A stretch of 64,000 nucleotides of DNA from Casuarius casuarius (lineage: Eukaryota > Chordata > Aves > Casuariiformes > Casuariidae): positions 869,239-933,238 of the forward strand of contig PTFA01000315.1 in the NCBI GenBank assembly GCA_003342895.1. Direction: 5' to 3'. Under the pieces are notes generated by a model that was not told the DNA's origin, made no database searches, and saw only the letters and a program-made list of their open reading frames with translations. Within the stretch, counting starts at the first letter, position 1. Each line of letters starts with the position of its first letter. This document shows, piece after piece, positions 54,501 through 63,274 of this stretch. The translations under genes and the position numbers were made by a program.

Positions 54501-57500
54501 CAATATCTCTATTCACACTTCTTTGTGGAATATAGAACTGTTTGTCTCCAGGCTTTTCAGGTTTAACTGTGATATATTTCTGGCTGTACCAGATATACTG
54601 AAAAGGGAAAACTTACAATGCTGCTTATGTATTGGAGAATTTTAGCATGTTTCATTGACTCTGGACTGCAAATGCCATTTGCTTGGTGTCAGGGGCTGGG
54701 TTTTGCATGCTGTTGGGTTTTTTTCTTTTTTTCTTTTTTTAACTTTTTTGAAACTGTTGCTCTTATCTGCATGCTGAAGAATTCAGTATTGTGATTTTTT
54801 ATTTAATGTGAAATACTGCCCTAATACTTATTGTCCTTATTGTAGGCAGGCAGTGTGACACCTAAATCACCCTCCACTGACATCTTTGATATGGTTCCCT
54901 TTTCTCCCATATCCCCTCAGTCATCAACACCTACTCGCAATGGCACACAGCCTCCTCCAGTACCCAGTAGATCTGCAGAGATCAGTAAGTTTTGTAACAA
55001 CTGACCTAATTTTTGCTTACATTATATTTTTTAATAAAGCATCTGAAAAGATTTATGTACGTTTTGCATGACAAGCCAAATACGTTTTTTGTAAGTCACA
55101 TTTGATAATGCCACTTCATTCTATACCATCTTCTCCAAAGACTTGTTGCTGCCAAGTGACATTATAAACAAATTTATTTACTTGCTGAAACTATTAACAG
55201 TTTGAGGGAGTTTGGGGATTATAACTTGGCTTTTCTTTTTACAGTATGCTTTTTGTAGTTAATTCAGGAAATATTTTGACTTTCTATTAGTTCTTTCTAT
55301 ATCAAGCCACAGTTTTAGCATCTGCATTTCTGAGGGGGGCAGCAGTTGGAGTAAGTATGGTGAAGATGATGCTGAAGGGAGGGCTGAAGAAATCTCTGTA
55401 GCAGTAGTGTGTTGGCATAATAATTTTATTTTTCATATCATCTACGGCTTTGTTTTTCAGCCACAATTGATGGGCCTCTCCAGATTTGTGGACCGCTTCT
55501 AAAAGATCTCTAGCAGATGACTAGGAACAGCAAGTTTATTTTCCAAAAGCTTTAAGGCAGTTAAGGAAAGGTTTTCACCTTCGCTGGAAAACTTTTAGGA
55601 GTCCACAAATAAGTTTTAAAAGCTTTGGAAACTGCTGAGTGGGGGATTGGGGTGGGAGCAAACACAAGCAGTGTTAGAGGTTGTAGGAATATCAGTCTGC
55701 CTGTAGTATAGTCTGTCTCTGCCTGTTTGAGTATGGATAAGGAACACTGATGTTACTACCTGCCACAGTGTAACACCACACTCTAAGAGTTTCTGCCAGT
55801 TTTGGGACGTGTGCTGCTAGTACACAGAATTTTCAGGTATGCGGGAGAGCTGTGCACGGTTATAAAGACACATGGCAAAACTTCAGACAGTGTCTTCTCC
55901 AATATCTTATGTAAACATCTTTCTTTTCCATTGCTTACAGTGCTTGCCACCCTCTAAATAGCAAGTAGATGTCCAGACTATTGATTCAATATAAAATTCC
56001 TTTCTTTTTCAAGAGAAGAATTTAACTGAATTTAAATGATTTTTATGTGGGTTTCTCAGAGGTTACAGTAACAGAATTAAAGATTAGCTTAACAGTTTTC
56101 TTTATGTTAAGAAAATTTTTATGGTTTTGTAAAAAATAATAAAATTCAAAATTAGTAACTTGAATTACAGGACAATTCCTCCCTCCACAATTATACTAGC
56201 TATTGTTCTGCCTCTGCTTCCATTGAAATCAGTGCTAAAATTCTTATGGAGTTGGTAAAAGTCAGTACACAACACTGGTTTTGGAAGTTCCACCCTTGTA
56301 GGTTTTATGTTTTTTTAATCAATGAGACTTGTATTATAGATAATAATATAAATGACTTATTTATTCAGTGATATACACTGTTTAAGAAGTGTTATGATTC
56401 TACACTTTATTCATTTGCATTAAATTAAGATGATGTAGTTCAGAGTGTAGGTAGTCAATGCCACGTCTTCTCATCACTGCTCTTTGTCTACCTTATGGTA
56501 GACTAAGCATATGTGGAAAATTGTTGATTCATCAACTATTAACATCATTTGGCATATTCCAAAAATACAATTTGAAACAGAAGATGAATATTTTGTAATA
56601 AACAGGGACTTAGTCTTGGATGAGAAAGTTCAGATCCCATAAGAACTTCACTCAAGCTGTGTGATACTACACTAATATATTATTGTACACTTATGGTGTA
56701 CAATAAAATATTATTTGGCGTTATTGCTGCCAGTACAGATAAGCTGGCATTTCTTTCTCTAATATCCGTCAAGTAGATGGCAACCAAGGGGAGCCAGAAT
56801 TTGGAGTATCTCCTTTTCTGAGGTCTTCTTTCATGTTCTTATCTCTACTTTCTTTGCCACTGCACTTATCACTTTTGATGAAGGTATAGCATTATCTTTT
56901 TCTGTTCTTTAACATTTTTATAACTTTGACCTTTATCATATTTAGTAGTAAAAAAGGAGAAAGTTGAAGGATATGCTGTTTTCCAGTGTCAGTCTTGATT
57001 GCTCACTTCCTCTGAGCAACATATGTGGGATTCATCTGTTACCTAGGGATGATGCTTGCGCTGCTCAAGGAAAACATGCTTTTCAAAGCTGAAGTTCATC
57101 TTTCTTGTCAACGGGCCAGCTGGCAAATCACCACACTGCACAGGAAAAATGGATCCCATTTTCAGGAAACCAGTAACAGCATCAAGTACTTTGAATTCTT
57201 CAAAGTGTTTCATTGGAGAAAATTGGCACTAGGAGGACAATTTAGTTTTTCATAAAGAAAAAAGCCCAGATTTGACAATTTGGCTTCCCAGCTCCCCTTC
57301 AGGTGCTTAAGATTGAGCTTTAAGCTCCACAGCTGATCATGTTAATTCTACTTTTCCTTATTTACAGAGGCACCCTAGTGCTGTCTGGAAAATTACAATT
57401 CCATTCAGAAGGATTTTAAAGTTTCAAAAAAAAATTTTTGAAAAGGTCTGAAAGACTTATTTCAGAATATCTGGTTACTCAGTGAATCAGGCACTGAGAT

Positions 57501-60500
57501 GTGGTAAAGTTCAAATCCCAGTAGTCCTTAATTCAGCATGTAGTTTTGAAGCATATTTGAACACATCCAGTGCTATTGTCTTTCGCTCATCAGAAGTTCC
57601 AGCTCATATTCAAAACTCTTCCTAGCAAAAGCTTGAGAGACCACTGCATTCTCATGGAAGAGGGAGTGTGGACTGCTTAGATTATATATATGTGTTTGTG
57701 TATACACATATATACACACGCACGGGCGCGCACACACAAACACACACACACACACACATATATATATAAAAATATATATATGTATATATAACCCAACAAG
57801 CTACATTAGGCACTCATGTTTCACACCAAAATTAGGGGTTATAGTTTATGTCTTTCCCTTTGACTAGCTTTCTGCAAGTAGTCAAGAAACGTGGCTTTCT
57901 AATTTTAATACTGGAAGAAGAGTGCAACAGCAGCCTTTTCCTGGAAAGATTATTATCTCCAAGAGATTTAAGCTTTTAAAAATAGGATAAGATTCCTGAA
58001 ACTTCATGATCTTAGTCAGTAGTATAGCAATATGGCTTCTCAGTAAGTGTCTGCTCATTATTGGATACCTTAGTAATGCCAAATAGGTTGTTTTTACCTA
58101 AGCTAAAGGAGAAAATTGCATCATTTTTGGCCAGAAAGCTGCATATCAAGCAAATTCCTCGTGTCCCTGTAAGTAAAAATTGCAAAACAGTGATTCTTTC
58201 CAAAACAAAAGCCTTTTCCACAGTCATATCTCTACTCAAAATGTTCCTGAAAATTACTTTTTAAAGCTAATTTTACAGTCAACAGCTCGCAGGCTAAACA
58301 TAAACAGTGCAACCCCATATAAGAATTGCTCAGCTGAAGAATTGACCCATGCATAGTGCAAACAAAAATGCGGTATTAAATGCCATGCTACTGCTTCCTT
58401 AGGGCACGGAATAAGAGATTGCAAACATTCTTATGGGTCGTCTTAAATTATGAAGAGGAATTAATTTTTGTATTTCTTCTTGGTACAGCATTATTGTCAT
58501 ATCTCAGAGAAGGACTGGAGGAAAACATTCTCTTTCAAACCATTCAACGTTTATTTCTCTCAAATGCATCTGCAGTGATCTAAGGTCACAACTGGTAGAC
58601 ATAGAAATTTTTCCAAGATGCTGTCTTTCCAAAGATATTTAAGGATCTGTTTCAGAATAATAGTGGAACCATTTCTTATGCTGCAGTAATTCCAAAAAAA
58701 GGGGGGGAGGGGGGAAGAGCCTGCAGATAAGAGAGAGTCTTCCTGGCTTCCAACTTATCCCAAGTATTTTCTTGGGTGCTTATTTTTATTTGTTAACACA
58801 ACTGCTCCAAGACATCTGGGGAAAGCGTGCATCAACATAACTCTATATCTGAATGGTAGCTAATGTAAAGAAGATTGGGATGCAAAATGCAGCAGAAAAG
58901 TCAAATGTTTGTGGAGTTTTGTTTGATTCTTGCTAGTTTTGAGTTTCTTACAGAGGGTAGGCTGCTACTGTCCCGTACTTCTTGTTTCTGCTCTGTTGCT
59001 CTGTTACTCTGTCCTGAATATCAGATAGGTCACAGGAACAAGAATTTATTACCTGTTCATTTCTTTCTGTCATTTGGGTTATGGTTGTAAAATGTTAGCA
59101 TTTCATGGTTTTGCATTTTTTTGGTCAGTTTCCTAAGTTGTGAATTTATTTGTATCCAGGAAGGAATGGAAGTGACTGGAATGAGGAAAAGGAAGTTATA
59201 TATGTTGTTTGAAAAGATCAGTTTCAATAGCCTACTAATTGCTATATATTGGAGAAAAGCTTGTCTGTCTGTCTGTATTACAGCTGTTTTGAGTGTGCCA
59301 GGAAAGACAGTCTTGTTGTGTTTAATGTCTCTTCATACAAATAATCCAGCATGAAATCAAGAGTTACTGATTTGTGCTGTCTCTGTTAAAGGGGGCACCC
59401 TCTGTACTGTGTGGTGAACACTAGCAGATAAGCCTGCGGAAATCCCGGAGTGGAGCTTTTTAGGACTAAATTTCAGTATTCATCCAGTTTTGACATATTC
59501 ATCAATCTCTGTTTAAACAAGAAACACTGTCAATGCTATTGAGAATGTCATGGAACTTTGTCCATGCGTGACTTTTAGCAGTGCAATCTCTTATATCTGT
59601 TGACTTTTTCAGCCTATCTGCTGAAATGGTTATCATGTTGTTACAGGGATAGTTCCCAAAATAGTATTTTGTGGAAACCCAGCTAGGAAATAGCTGTCAG
59701 TTTAGAATTTGATTGTCTACAGAGCTTATTAGGCTCAGTCGATTAGCGTAAGTCACTCTGTAACTAATTCCAAAGTATGCCTTGAATAACAATATAAACA
59801 AAGTAGTTGTTTACCTGAAAGCAGGTAAAATTAAAAGAGCTATACCTTCTGCAATTCTCCTGCTATGGAGCTCAGAAATGTTGTCATTAATAAAAGCCCA
59901 GTAATTAGGCATGAATGGGAAGCTAGTCAGAATAATGTGTGAAATACTTGCTTTTAGAGGTAGCGATAAGTCATATTTCACTGCGAAGAAATGCAGGAGT
60001 TGTGTTCTTCACTGTTTTTTTCATAAATATATTCCTTGCATGTTTGCTAAGGCTTGGTGTTGAAACTGGCTGCTTTGAGCTGTCTGACCACACAGAAAGC
60101 TGTTGTCAGCTCCTTTTTAGGTAAAAAGAAACTATGGAAAGAAGGAAAGAAAGACTGTACCTATATAATGAGAAATAGACACAAGAAGGACATAAAGCAT
60201 AATTACTTTCTCCCCAGTACAGGTTAGATTGACCATCAAAGCTGCTACAGATCAGAAGGTTACTAGGTAGGGAGCATCAAAGCATATAAGACACTGGTCA
60301 TACTGGAGCAGTTCCATTTGGTCTGTAAAAGAAGCAAGAGACCAGGTAGTAGATCATAATTTATATTAGTATATTTTATATTAGCTTATCCTAGTCAAAG
60401 TGTCTTTTGTATGAAGGTGGCCTGCCTCTGCCAATAAGGATGAGACTTTTACTGACCTAGATGGGCTTTTGGAATAAGCCTCTCATGTCTGAGCCATCTC

Positions 60501-61513
60501 CTATTCCTATGTGATGGTTTGTAGCTACATGGCCAGTTTTTGAGGTATATAATCAATAAAGTTCCTGCTTGTTTCTGTACTATATTATGAGAACAGTGAT
60601 AACTGCTCATTGTTTAAAATATAATATTGTACAATGTAGCCTGGTAACACTAATTGATTAGACCAAAGCCTGTGGTGAAAGTGGTAAACTATATAGTATT
60701 GACAAAGAGAAATTTTCAGTTACTATTAATGGATCCAGGTTTAGCGGAATTCTAGGGTAAGTGACCTTTAATGGTCGTCTACTTTTTCATTCTTTCTTGA
60801 TTGATAATCTCATCCAAGATTTTAAAACCCTAACAGTTGGTTTTAGTTACTGCGAGCTGTGTGTTGAGGAACTGTCGAATGAAGGGCTTACCTTCCGTGA
60901 GTAGAGGTAGTTGTTTGTCTTTGCAAAGAAGTCCTTAACCTGATGGCAAGAAGTGGCAGACAGGGGACCTGAAGACTGGTTTGTTTGCAACAATGTTTCT
61001 GATATAATATTAAAATTAAATTTCACAATTGATGTACAGTTGTTCCCTCTTCATTTCTGAAAATCCCATATGCACTGATTCCAGAACTCACTTCACTAGG
61101 AGATCTCTTACTTAAATTGGAACTACTTCTTAGCAGTTCCCGAAAATTCCTGTGGAAGGTAAAAGCATTAATGAAAACTAAATAGACGCTTAAACAGAAG
61201 TTGATGGTGTTCTTGGAAAAATATTTGAGTATTAATATTTGGAATGCTAATCTGGACCTGACTTTCAAATTTAGATGTTAATTTTTTCTTTTAATTGTTA
61301 ATCAATTGTATGCTTAGATGTGCTGTTATTCAGCTTTTTAAGGAGATGTCTCCTTTCAAAGAGGTGTTGTCACAGACCATACTTTTTCTCTCGGTGACTC
61401 ATGTTTCTGTTATTCCAGAGAGAGACCTTTTTGGAGCAGAACCTTTTGACCCTTTTAGCTGCGGAGCAGGAGATTTCCCACCAGACATTCAGTCCAAACT
61501 AGATGAGATGCAG
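4699..61513 (+). CDS. GULP1: GULP1, PTB-domain engulfment adaptor (spliced; 9 coding exons, 3' end outside window)
   Basis: This is a cytoplasmic adaptor, the vertebrate homologue of worm CED-6. Its family binds NPxY tails of engulfment and lipoprotein receptors such as LRP1, MEGF10 and the stabilins, and promotes uptake of apoptotic cells and endocytic trafficking. Joining 4699-4726, 16046-16107, 31353-31424, 38522-38620, 41506-41643, 44026-44142, 44534-44626, 54846-54984 and 61419-61513 gives one open frame of 281 codons. All the introns have GT-AG ends. The start is [20 protein letters not shown], characteristic of GULP1. Residues about 20-155 form the PTB domain. L169, L176, L183 and L190 form a leucine zipper. 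Residues 204-281 are a Pro/Ser-rich tail with PPPVPSR (239-245, an SH3-ligand-like PxxPxR) and DPF (260-262, an AP-2-ear type motif). Known vertebrate GULP1 is about 304 residues, so the final ~23 codons lie beyond the window. The gene identification rests on family recall and is very secure; the SH3 and AP-2 roles are inference from motifs. Confidence 0.97.
6800..7830 (-). mobile_element. CR1 LINE, 5'-truncated and decayed, minus strand
   Basis: On the minus strand this is the 3' end of a chicken-repeat-1 non-LTR retrotransposon: the C-terminal part of the reverse transcriptase ORF followed by the short 3' UTR. It is recognisable by the block near 6820-6870 (the plus-strand GGTTGGAAGGGACC signature) and by the peptides [86 protein letters not shown] and [18 protein letters not shown]. 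The frame is broken into at least three pieces on the minus strand (7803-7381, 7352-7119, 7072-6878), so it cannot encode an active protein. 5' truncation is normal for CR1. The ends are approximate; there is no obvious target-site duplication, as is usual for this family. Confidence 0.93.
7381..7803 (-). pseudogene. CR1 reverse transcriptase fragment (first of three broken pieces)
   Basis: This minus-strand open frame carries the RT core region: [20 protein letters not shown], then FINDLDEG, then the catalytic-loop region [10 protein letters not shown]1 RTs normally have two aspartates there (FADD); here the second is Asn (codon at 7662-7660, AAT). Similarity to the CR1 protein is lost after about SSFAGKVLE, where a frame disruption (near 7460-7480) sends the reading into unrelated residues. 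The start is truncated inside the RT domain. It is dead on two grounds: truncation and motif loss. Confidence 0.85.
10739..10764 (+). repeat. A26 homopolymer with A/G-rich extension
   Basis: It is a run of 26 A, followed to about 10795 by GAAAGAAAAAGAAA-type sequence. No retroposed body is recognisable upstream, so it is listed as simple sequence rather than a retrogene tail. Confidence 0.95.
14142..14199 (+). repeat. Short tandem repeat, unit about TTTTTACTACTGAAAA
   Basis: Three imperfect copies of a 13-16 nt unit (TTTTACTACTGAA, TTTTTACTACTGAAAA, TTTTTACTACTGAAAA) are followed by a partial TTACTGAAAA copy. It is probably replication slippage within intron 1. Confidence 0.85.
15643..15680 (+). 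repeat. C11 run joined to (TA)n
   Basis: Eleven C (15643-15653) are followed by AAA and a TA dinucleotide run to about 15674, then A6. It is a compound simple-sequence repeat in intron 1, likely length-polymorphic. Confidence 0.95.
16046..16107 (+). CDS. GULP1: GULP1 coding exon 2 (residues 10-30)
   Basis: The acceptor is TTCTGTAG ending at 16045 and the donor is AAAG|GTAAGA at 16107/16108. The 62 nt complete codon 10 (Asp) and continue to Lys30, reading [20 protein letters not shown] and then K. This is the segment leading into the first strand of the PTB domain. It enters in phase 1 and leaves in phase 0. The exon is too short to stand out as an open frame and is recognised by its protein sequence and splice sites. 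Confidence 0.95.
19907..19930 (+). repeat. A13-G11 homopolymer junction
   Basis: Thirteen A are followed directly by eleven G and then CTGGG. It is simple sequence in intron 2; the G run plus the nearby GGG could take part in G-quadruplex-type structure, which is only a possibility. Confidence 0.95.
20006..20048 (+). repeat. (TA)n microsatellite
   Basis: About 21 TA units are uninterrupted, with a further short TA run just after (20053-20063). This is simple sequence, expected to be length-polymorphic. Confidence 0.97.
27755..27792 (+). repeat. (GT)19 microsatellite
   Basis: An uninterrupted GT dinucleotide run of about 38 nt follows a T-rich stretch and leads into GCGCATGTGA. It lies in intron 2. 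Confidence 0.97.
31353..31424 (+). CDS. GULP1: GULP1 coding exon 3 (residues 31-54, PTB domain)
   Basis: The acceptor is CTTTTCAG ending at 31352 and the donor is AAAG|GTAAGG at 31424/31425. The 72 nt encode 24 residues beginning [12 protein letters not shown]. The FLGS-type opening followed by a charged helix ending AVRKLK is typical of the first strand and first helix of PTB domains (the YLGS box of Shc/Numb/Dab-type PTBs). Both flanking introns are phase 0. Confidence 0.95.
31425..38521 (+). other. GULP1 intron 3 (7.1 kb, phase 0)
   Basis: It has GTAAGG at the 5' end and TTTCATAG at the 3' end. No transposable element, RNA gene or extra exon is recognisable; only short T- or A-rich open frames are present. 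Confidence 0.85.
38522..38620 (+). CDS. GULP1: GULP1 coding exon 4 (residues 55-87, PTB domain)
   Basis: The acceptor is TTTCATAG ending at 38521 and the donor is AAAG|GTAAGA at 38620/38621. The 99 nt encode 33 residues starting [19 protein letters not shown] and continuing through [14 protein letters not shown]. The [14 protein letters not shown] stretch matches a PTB beta-strand pair (strands after helix 1) in the Dab/Numb/GULP class. Both ends are phase 0. Confidence 0.95.
38621..41505 (+). other. GULP1 intron 4 (2.9 kb, phase 0)
   Basis: It has GTAAGA at the 5' end and TTTGCAG at the 3' end. It contains the longest single open frame of the window (38889-39389, plus strand, 166 codons), which looks like chance T-rich sequence, and a 3-copy 14-nt tandem repeat at 40188. 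Confidence 0.85.
40188..40229 (+). repeat. Three perfect tandem copies of a 14-mer
   Basis: The unit TAGAAAAAATTGCT occurs three times without a mismatch (40188-40201, 40202-40215, 40216-40229). The perfect identity suggests a recent expansion. Confidence 0.97.
41506..41643 (+). CDS. GULP1: GULP1 coding exon 5 (residues 88-133, PTB core)
   Basis: The acceptor is TATTTGCAG ending at 41505 and the donor is TGT|GTAAGT at 41643/41644, a consensus donor. The 138 nt encode 46 residues, [20 protein letters not shown] to FDSEKC. The HRISFCADD stretch is a conserved PTB strand, and IFTFICKD ... CYVF are the next strands, including those that form the phosphopeptide-type NPxY groove in this fold. Genomic sequence past the donor stays open to a stop at 41722, but that extension has no family support. 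Confidence 0.96.
41644..44025 (+). other. GULP1 intron 5 (2.4 kb, phase 0)
   Basis: The donor GTAAGT is at 41644 and the acceptor GAAG ends at 44025. It contains a T22 run at 42024-42045 that runs into CCCTTCTTCAAACAG, which resembles a splice acceptor but would open onto TAA. No coding exon is supported inside. Confidence 0.85.
42024..42045 (+). repeat. T22 homopolymer
   Basis: It is an uninterrupted run of 22 T inside intron 5, followed by a C/T-rich stretch. Confidence 0.95.
44026..44142 (+). CDS. GULP1: GULP1 coding exon 6 (residues 134-172, PTB C-terminal helix and start of coiled coil)
   Basis: The 117 nt encode [20 protein letters not shown] and then [19 protein letters not shown]. 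The [16 protein letters not shown] part is the long C-terminal helix that packs on the PTB fold; it contains the conserved Phe145 and Tyr149. L169 begins the leucine-zipper heptads. The donor is AGA|GTAAGT at 44142/44143. The acceptor that keeps the frame is GAAG ending at 44025, which is unusual because a CAG lies only 4 nt downstream. Both flanking introns are phase 0. Confidence 0.94.
44143..44533 (+). other. GULP1 intron 6 (391 nt, phase 0)
   Basis: It is the shortest intron here, with GTAAGT at the 5' end and CTTTGTAG at the 3' end. It separates the PTB C-terminal helix from the coiled-coil exon. Nothing else is recognisable in it. Confidence 0.92.
44534..44626 (+). CDS. GULP1: GULP1 coding exon 7 (residues 173-203, leucine-zipper coiled coil)
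   Basis: The acceptor is CTTTGTAG ending at 44533 and the donor is CCA|GTAAGT at 44626/44627. The 93 nt encode 31 residues starting [21 protein letters not shown]176, L183 and L190 continue the heptad from L169 in exon 6, giving four leucines at exact 7-residue spacing and a strongly charged amphipathic helix. GULP1 is known to dimerise through this region. The exon ends RITQVHTSP, entering the flexible tail. It is separated from exon 6 by the shortest intron of the window (391 nt). Confidence 0.95.
45509..45582 (+). repeat. 74-nt A-rich tract (A35, A8, A27 runs)
   Basis: A35 (45509-45543), TGT, A8, T, then A27 ends at 45582. Four interrupting bases show it has begun to diverge. I recognise no retroposon body immediately upstream. 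Confidence 0.95.
47870..47904 (+). repeat. A-rich (AAAAAAAAAC)n repeat
   Basis: Runs of 9-12 A are separated by single C, with three such blocks. It is simple sequence in intron 7. Confidence 0.9.
51773..51997 (+). CDS. Candidate GULP1 cassette exon (75 codons, Ser/Pro-rich)
   Basis: The acceptor ends in CCTTTTCAG at 51772 after a pyrimidine-rich tract (51745-51770). The donor is CGT|GTAATC at 51997/51998. The 225 nt are open throughout and read in the phase left by exon 7 and required by exon 8, so inclusion would add 75 residues between Pro203 and Ala204 with no frame change. The peptide begins [16 protein letters not shown], then has [14 protein letters not shown], several SP/TP sites (TPRSSPDS), PPP at cassette residues 55-57, and ends EYSYPRPR. 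The donor is weak at -1 (T) and +5 (T), as expected for an optional exon. The frame stays open past the donor to a stop at 52109-52111, so an alternative last exon is also possible. The 304-residue form of GULP1 lacks this segment. The assignment is an inference from splice sites, phase and composition. Confidence 0.6.
53468..53501 (+). repeat. A/G-rich simple repeat
   Basis: A run of about 15 A is followed by GAAAAGAAAAAGAAAAAAG-type sequence in intron 7. Confidence 0.88.
54846..54984 (+). CDS. GULP1: GULP1 coding exon 8 (residues 204-249, Pro/Ser-rich tail)
   Basis: The acceptor is TATTGTAG ending at 54845 and the donor is ATCA|GTAAGT at 54984/54985. The 139 nt encode [20 protein letters not shown], then [15 protein letters not shown] and [11 protein letters not shown], plus the first base of codon 250, giving a phase 1 intron. 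Several SP and TP dipeptides look like proline-directed phosphorylation sites, and PPPVPSR (239-245) fits a class II PxxPxR ligand. It is rich in Pro and Ser with no predicted fold, like the family's C-terminal half. Confidence 0.95.
56673..56713. repeat. Inverted repeat, 18-bp arms with one mismatch, 5-nt loop
   Basis: The left arm 56673-56690 and right arm 56696-56713 are complementary except at one position, around a TTATG loop; the innermost 11 pairs (TTATTGTACAC) are perfect. It could be a hairpin in the pre-mRNA or a remnant of a small palindromic element. Confidence 0.85.
57683..57790 (+). repeat. Compound TA/CA microsatellite
   Basis: TA-rich sequence, then TGTGTTTGTG, CACACG, GCGCGC, about ten CA units, and again a TA-rich run ending near 57790. 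It is alternating purine-pyrimidine throughout most of its length. Confidence 0.95.
61419..61513 (+). CDS. GULP1: GULP1 coding exon 9 (residues 250-281)
   Basis: The acceptor is TATTCCAG ending at 61418 and the donor is CAG|GTAACT at 61513/61514. The first two bases complete Lys250. The exon reads [20 protein letters not shown] followed by [12 protein letters not shown]. The acidic/aromatic DLFG and DPF motifs resemble clathrin/AP-2 binding motifs of endocytic adaptors. It leaves in phase 0. I did not find the following exon, which should carry the last ~23 codons and the stop, before 64000. Confidence 0.95.
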
Positions 61514-62388
61514 GTAACTACTGAGTTATCAATTATGTAGTTTTTCTTTGCCACATGAATATTCATGAAATATATATTTATAGTACGTTAAAGATATATT
61601 AAAGACTGCATACACAGAGGAAAAAGTATTCTTGACTTTGAATTAGAATTGGAATTTGTCTGCCTGGGGATCCTTAAAAATGTTAGCCCATGGTGTTAAT
61701 ACAGACACCTGCACCAGTTCAAGGTTTCTCGGCAGCGCAATCAAAACGGGTACTGCTGCTGCTGGGTTGAATTGGAACAGGGAGCTGAGGTGAGAGTCCT
61801 AGGGATAGATACGCTGATTTTGTCACCCTTTGGTTCTAGCAACCATCACCACCCATATACCCTGGTGTTTCCCTCAGAGGCAGCAGTCTGGGTGTCTGTA
61901 GCATTGGCATAGGCAAAGTAGGAGCAGGGGCCATGGTCATTTTCTGTTGCCTGTAAAAATGGCCGCCTTCGACTGTGGTACTCTGGGACACTTAAACTAT
62001 TGAGAACTGATCCAGTCTTTCTCAACTGATGTTTTTTCATGGTAAAATGTTAATTCTGAAATACTGTATGGTATCAGAGCAGATACTGACCTGATCTTGG
62101 TTTGAATTAAGATTTAATTTCTGTTTATTTTCCTAAGTATAATTTTGAATTCCTGTTCTCTGTGGAATTTCATTTTCCATGCCAGTTTTAGGACAGCACC
62201 ACTAGCAAATTCAGCTCAGATAGGAGTTTTAGTTTCTTGTTCGCATGCACTCTGGCCCACACAATTCACACGGTAACTAAAAGCCAAAACCAGCTTTTCA
62301 CTTTCGTTAAAATTGCATGTATTTTGTGAATGCCATAACATTACTGCTAAGGCTTTCAGCACAAAAAAAGAAATCTTTTAGTACTTTC

Positions 62389-62408
62389 ACATTGATATAT
62401 ATCAATGT
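62389..62408. repeat. Perfect 20-bp palindrome
   Basis: ACATTGATAT is followed directly by its reverse complement ATATCAATGT. It is AT-rich, so a chance origin is plausible. Confidence 0.95.
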
Positions 62409-63220
62409 ATCCATTGTGGATAGCCCATTGTAAGAAAAACTATACTATAGTATCTGTGGATACTGGAAAAATCCTGTGACTACAGGTAATTATCATGCAC
62501 TAAAAATTCTTATCACACACAATGTTTTGACAAAATTTTACATTGTTGCAATATAAGACACGCTAACTGCTATCACTTCATAAAACATCAGCCAATGGAA
62601 CACTGGAAGGCTATTTTATCAAAGATTTTTCAAGTCAAACTGGAGCAGTCTAATCACTGTTTCTACTCTGACTGGAAAAAAAATCAAACAACAACAAACT
62701 CCAAACCCTAGGGCTATACTGTGGCCTACTGAAAAGAATCTTGCATTGGTCAGGTATTCCCCCCTTCACATGCGTTTTATTTTTTGCAACTTTCCTGTGT
62801 GCTTTCTGTTCTAGTGTGCTAGCATACCAGTCTGGCATACCCTGACACTGAAAATTAATTAGTGGATCTTTGTATAGGTACAAAACTTGCTCATGTATAA
62901 TCCAATTGAGATCAAGGGTAAAGCTGATCAGATGTGAAAAATTCACTTCTGATTTTGGCCAAAGCAAAAACTATATACAATTATTAACTATGACATCCTT
63001 CTGTTGCTTCGTAAATCACCATTGGTAGATTTAGTTGCCAGGTATGTATAAGTTCATTCTATAGATGATGATATGAATCGGTGGTGGTGCATAATACAAA
63101 TTGAAACGTGTTTTTACTAATATCTCTTTTATCTTCTTATGCTTCCCTGGGTGCCTAGCGTCAGCGATGGTTGGTATATCATATTTTAATAATGGTATTT
63201 AAAGTATTTACAATTAAAAT

Positions 63221-63274
63221 GTGTGTGTGTTCATGTCTGTGTGTATATACTTTGTGTATATATATGTGTGTATA
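63221..63274 (+). repeat. TG/TA-rich simple repeat
   Basis: Interrupted TG units are mixed with TA runs, in intron 9. Confidence 0.92.

Larger units (their letters stand above)
44627..54845 (+). other. GULP1 intron 7 (10.2 kb, phase 0)
   Basis: It has GTAAGT at the 5' end and TATTGTAG at the 3' end. It holds a 74-nt A-rich tract (45509), an A-rich repeat (47870) and the candidate cassette exon 51773-51997, which would split it into 7,146 and 2,848 nt introns. No transposable element body is recognisable. Confidence 0.85.
54985..61418 (+). other. GULP1 intron 8 (6.4 kb, phase 1)
   Basis: It has GTAAGT at the 5' end and TATTCCAG at the 3' end. It holds a possible alternative acceptor at 55460, a strong inverted repeat at 56673-56713 and a compound TA/CA microsatellite at 57683. 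No transposon is recognisable. Confidence 0.85.
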
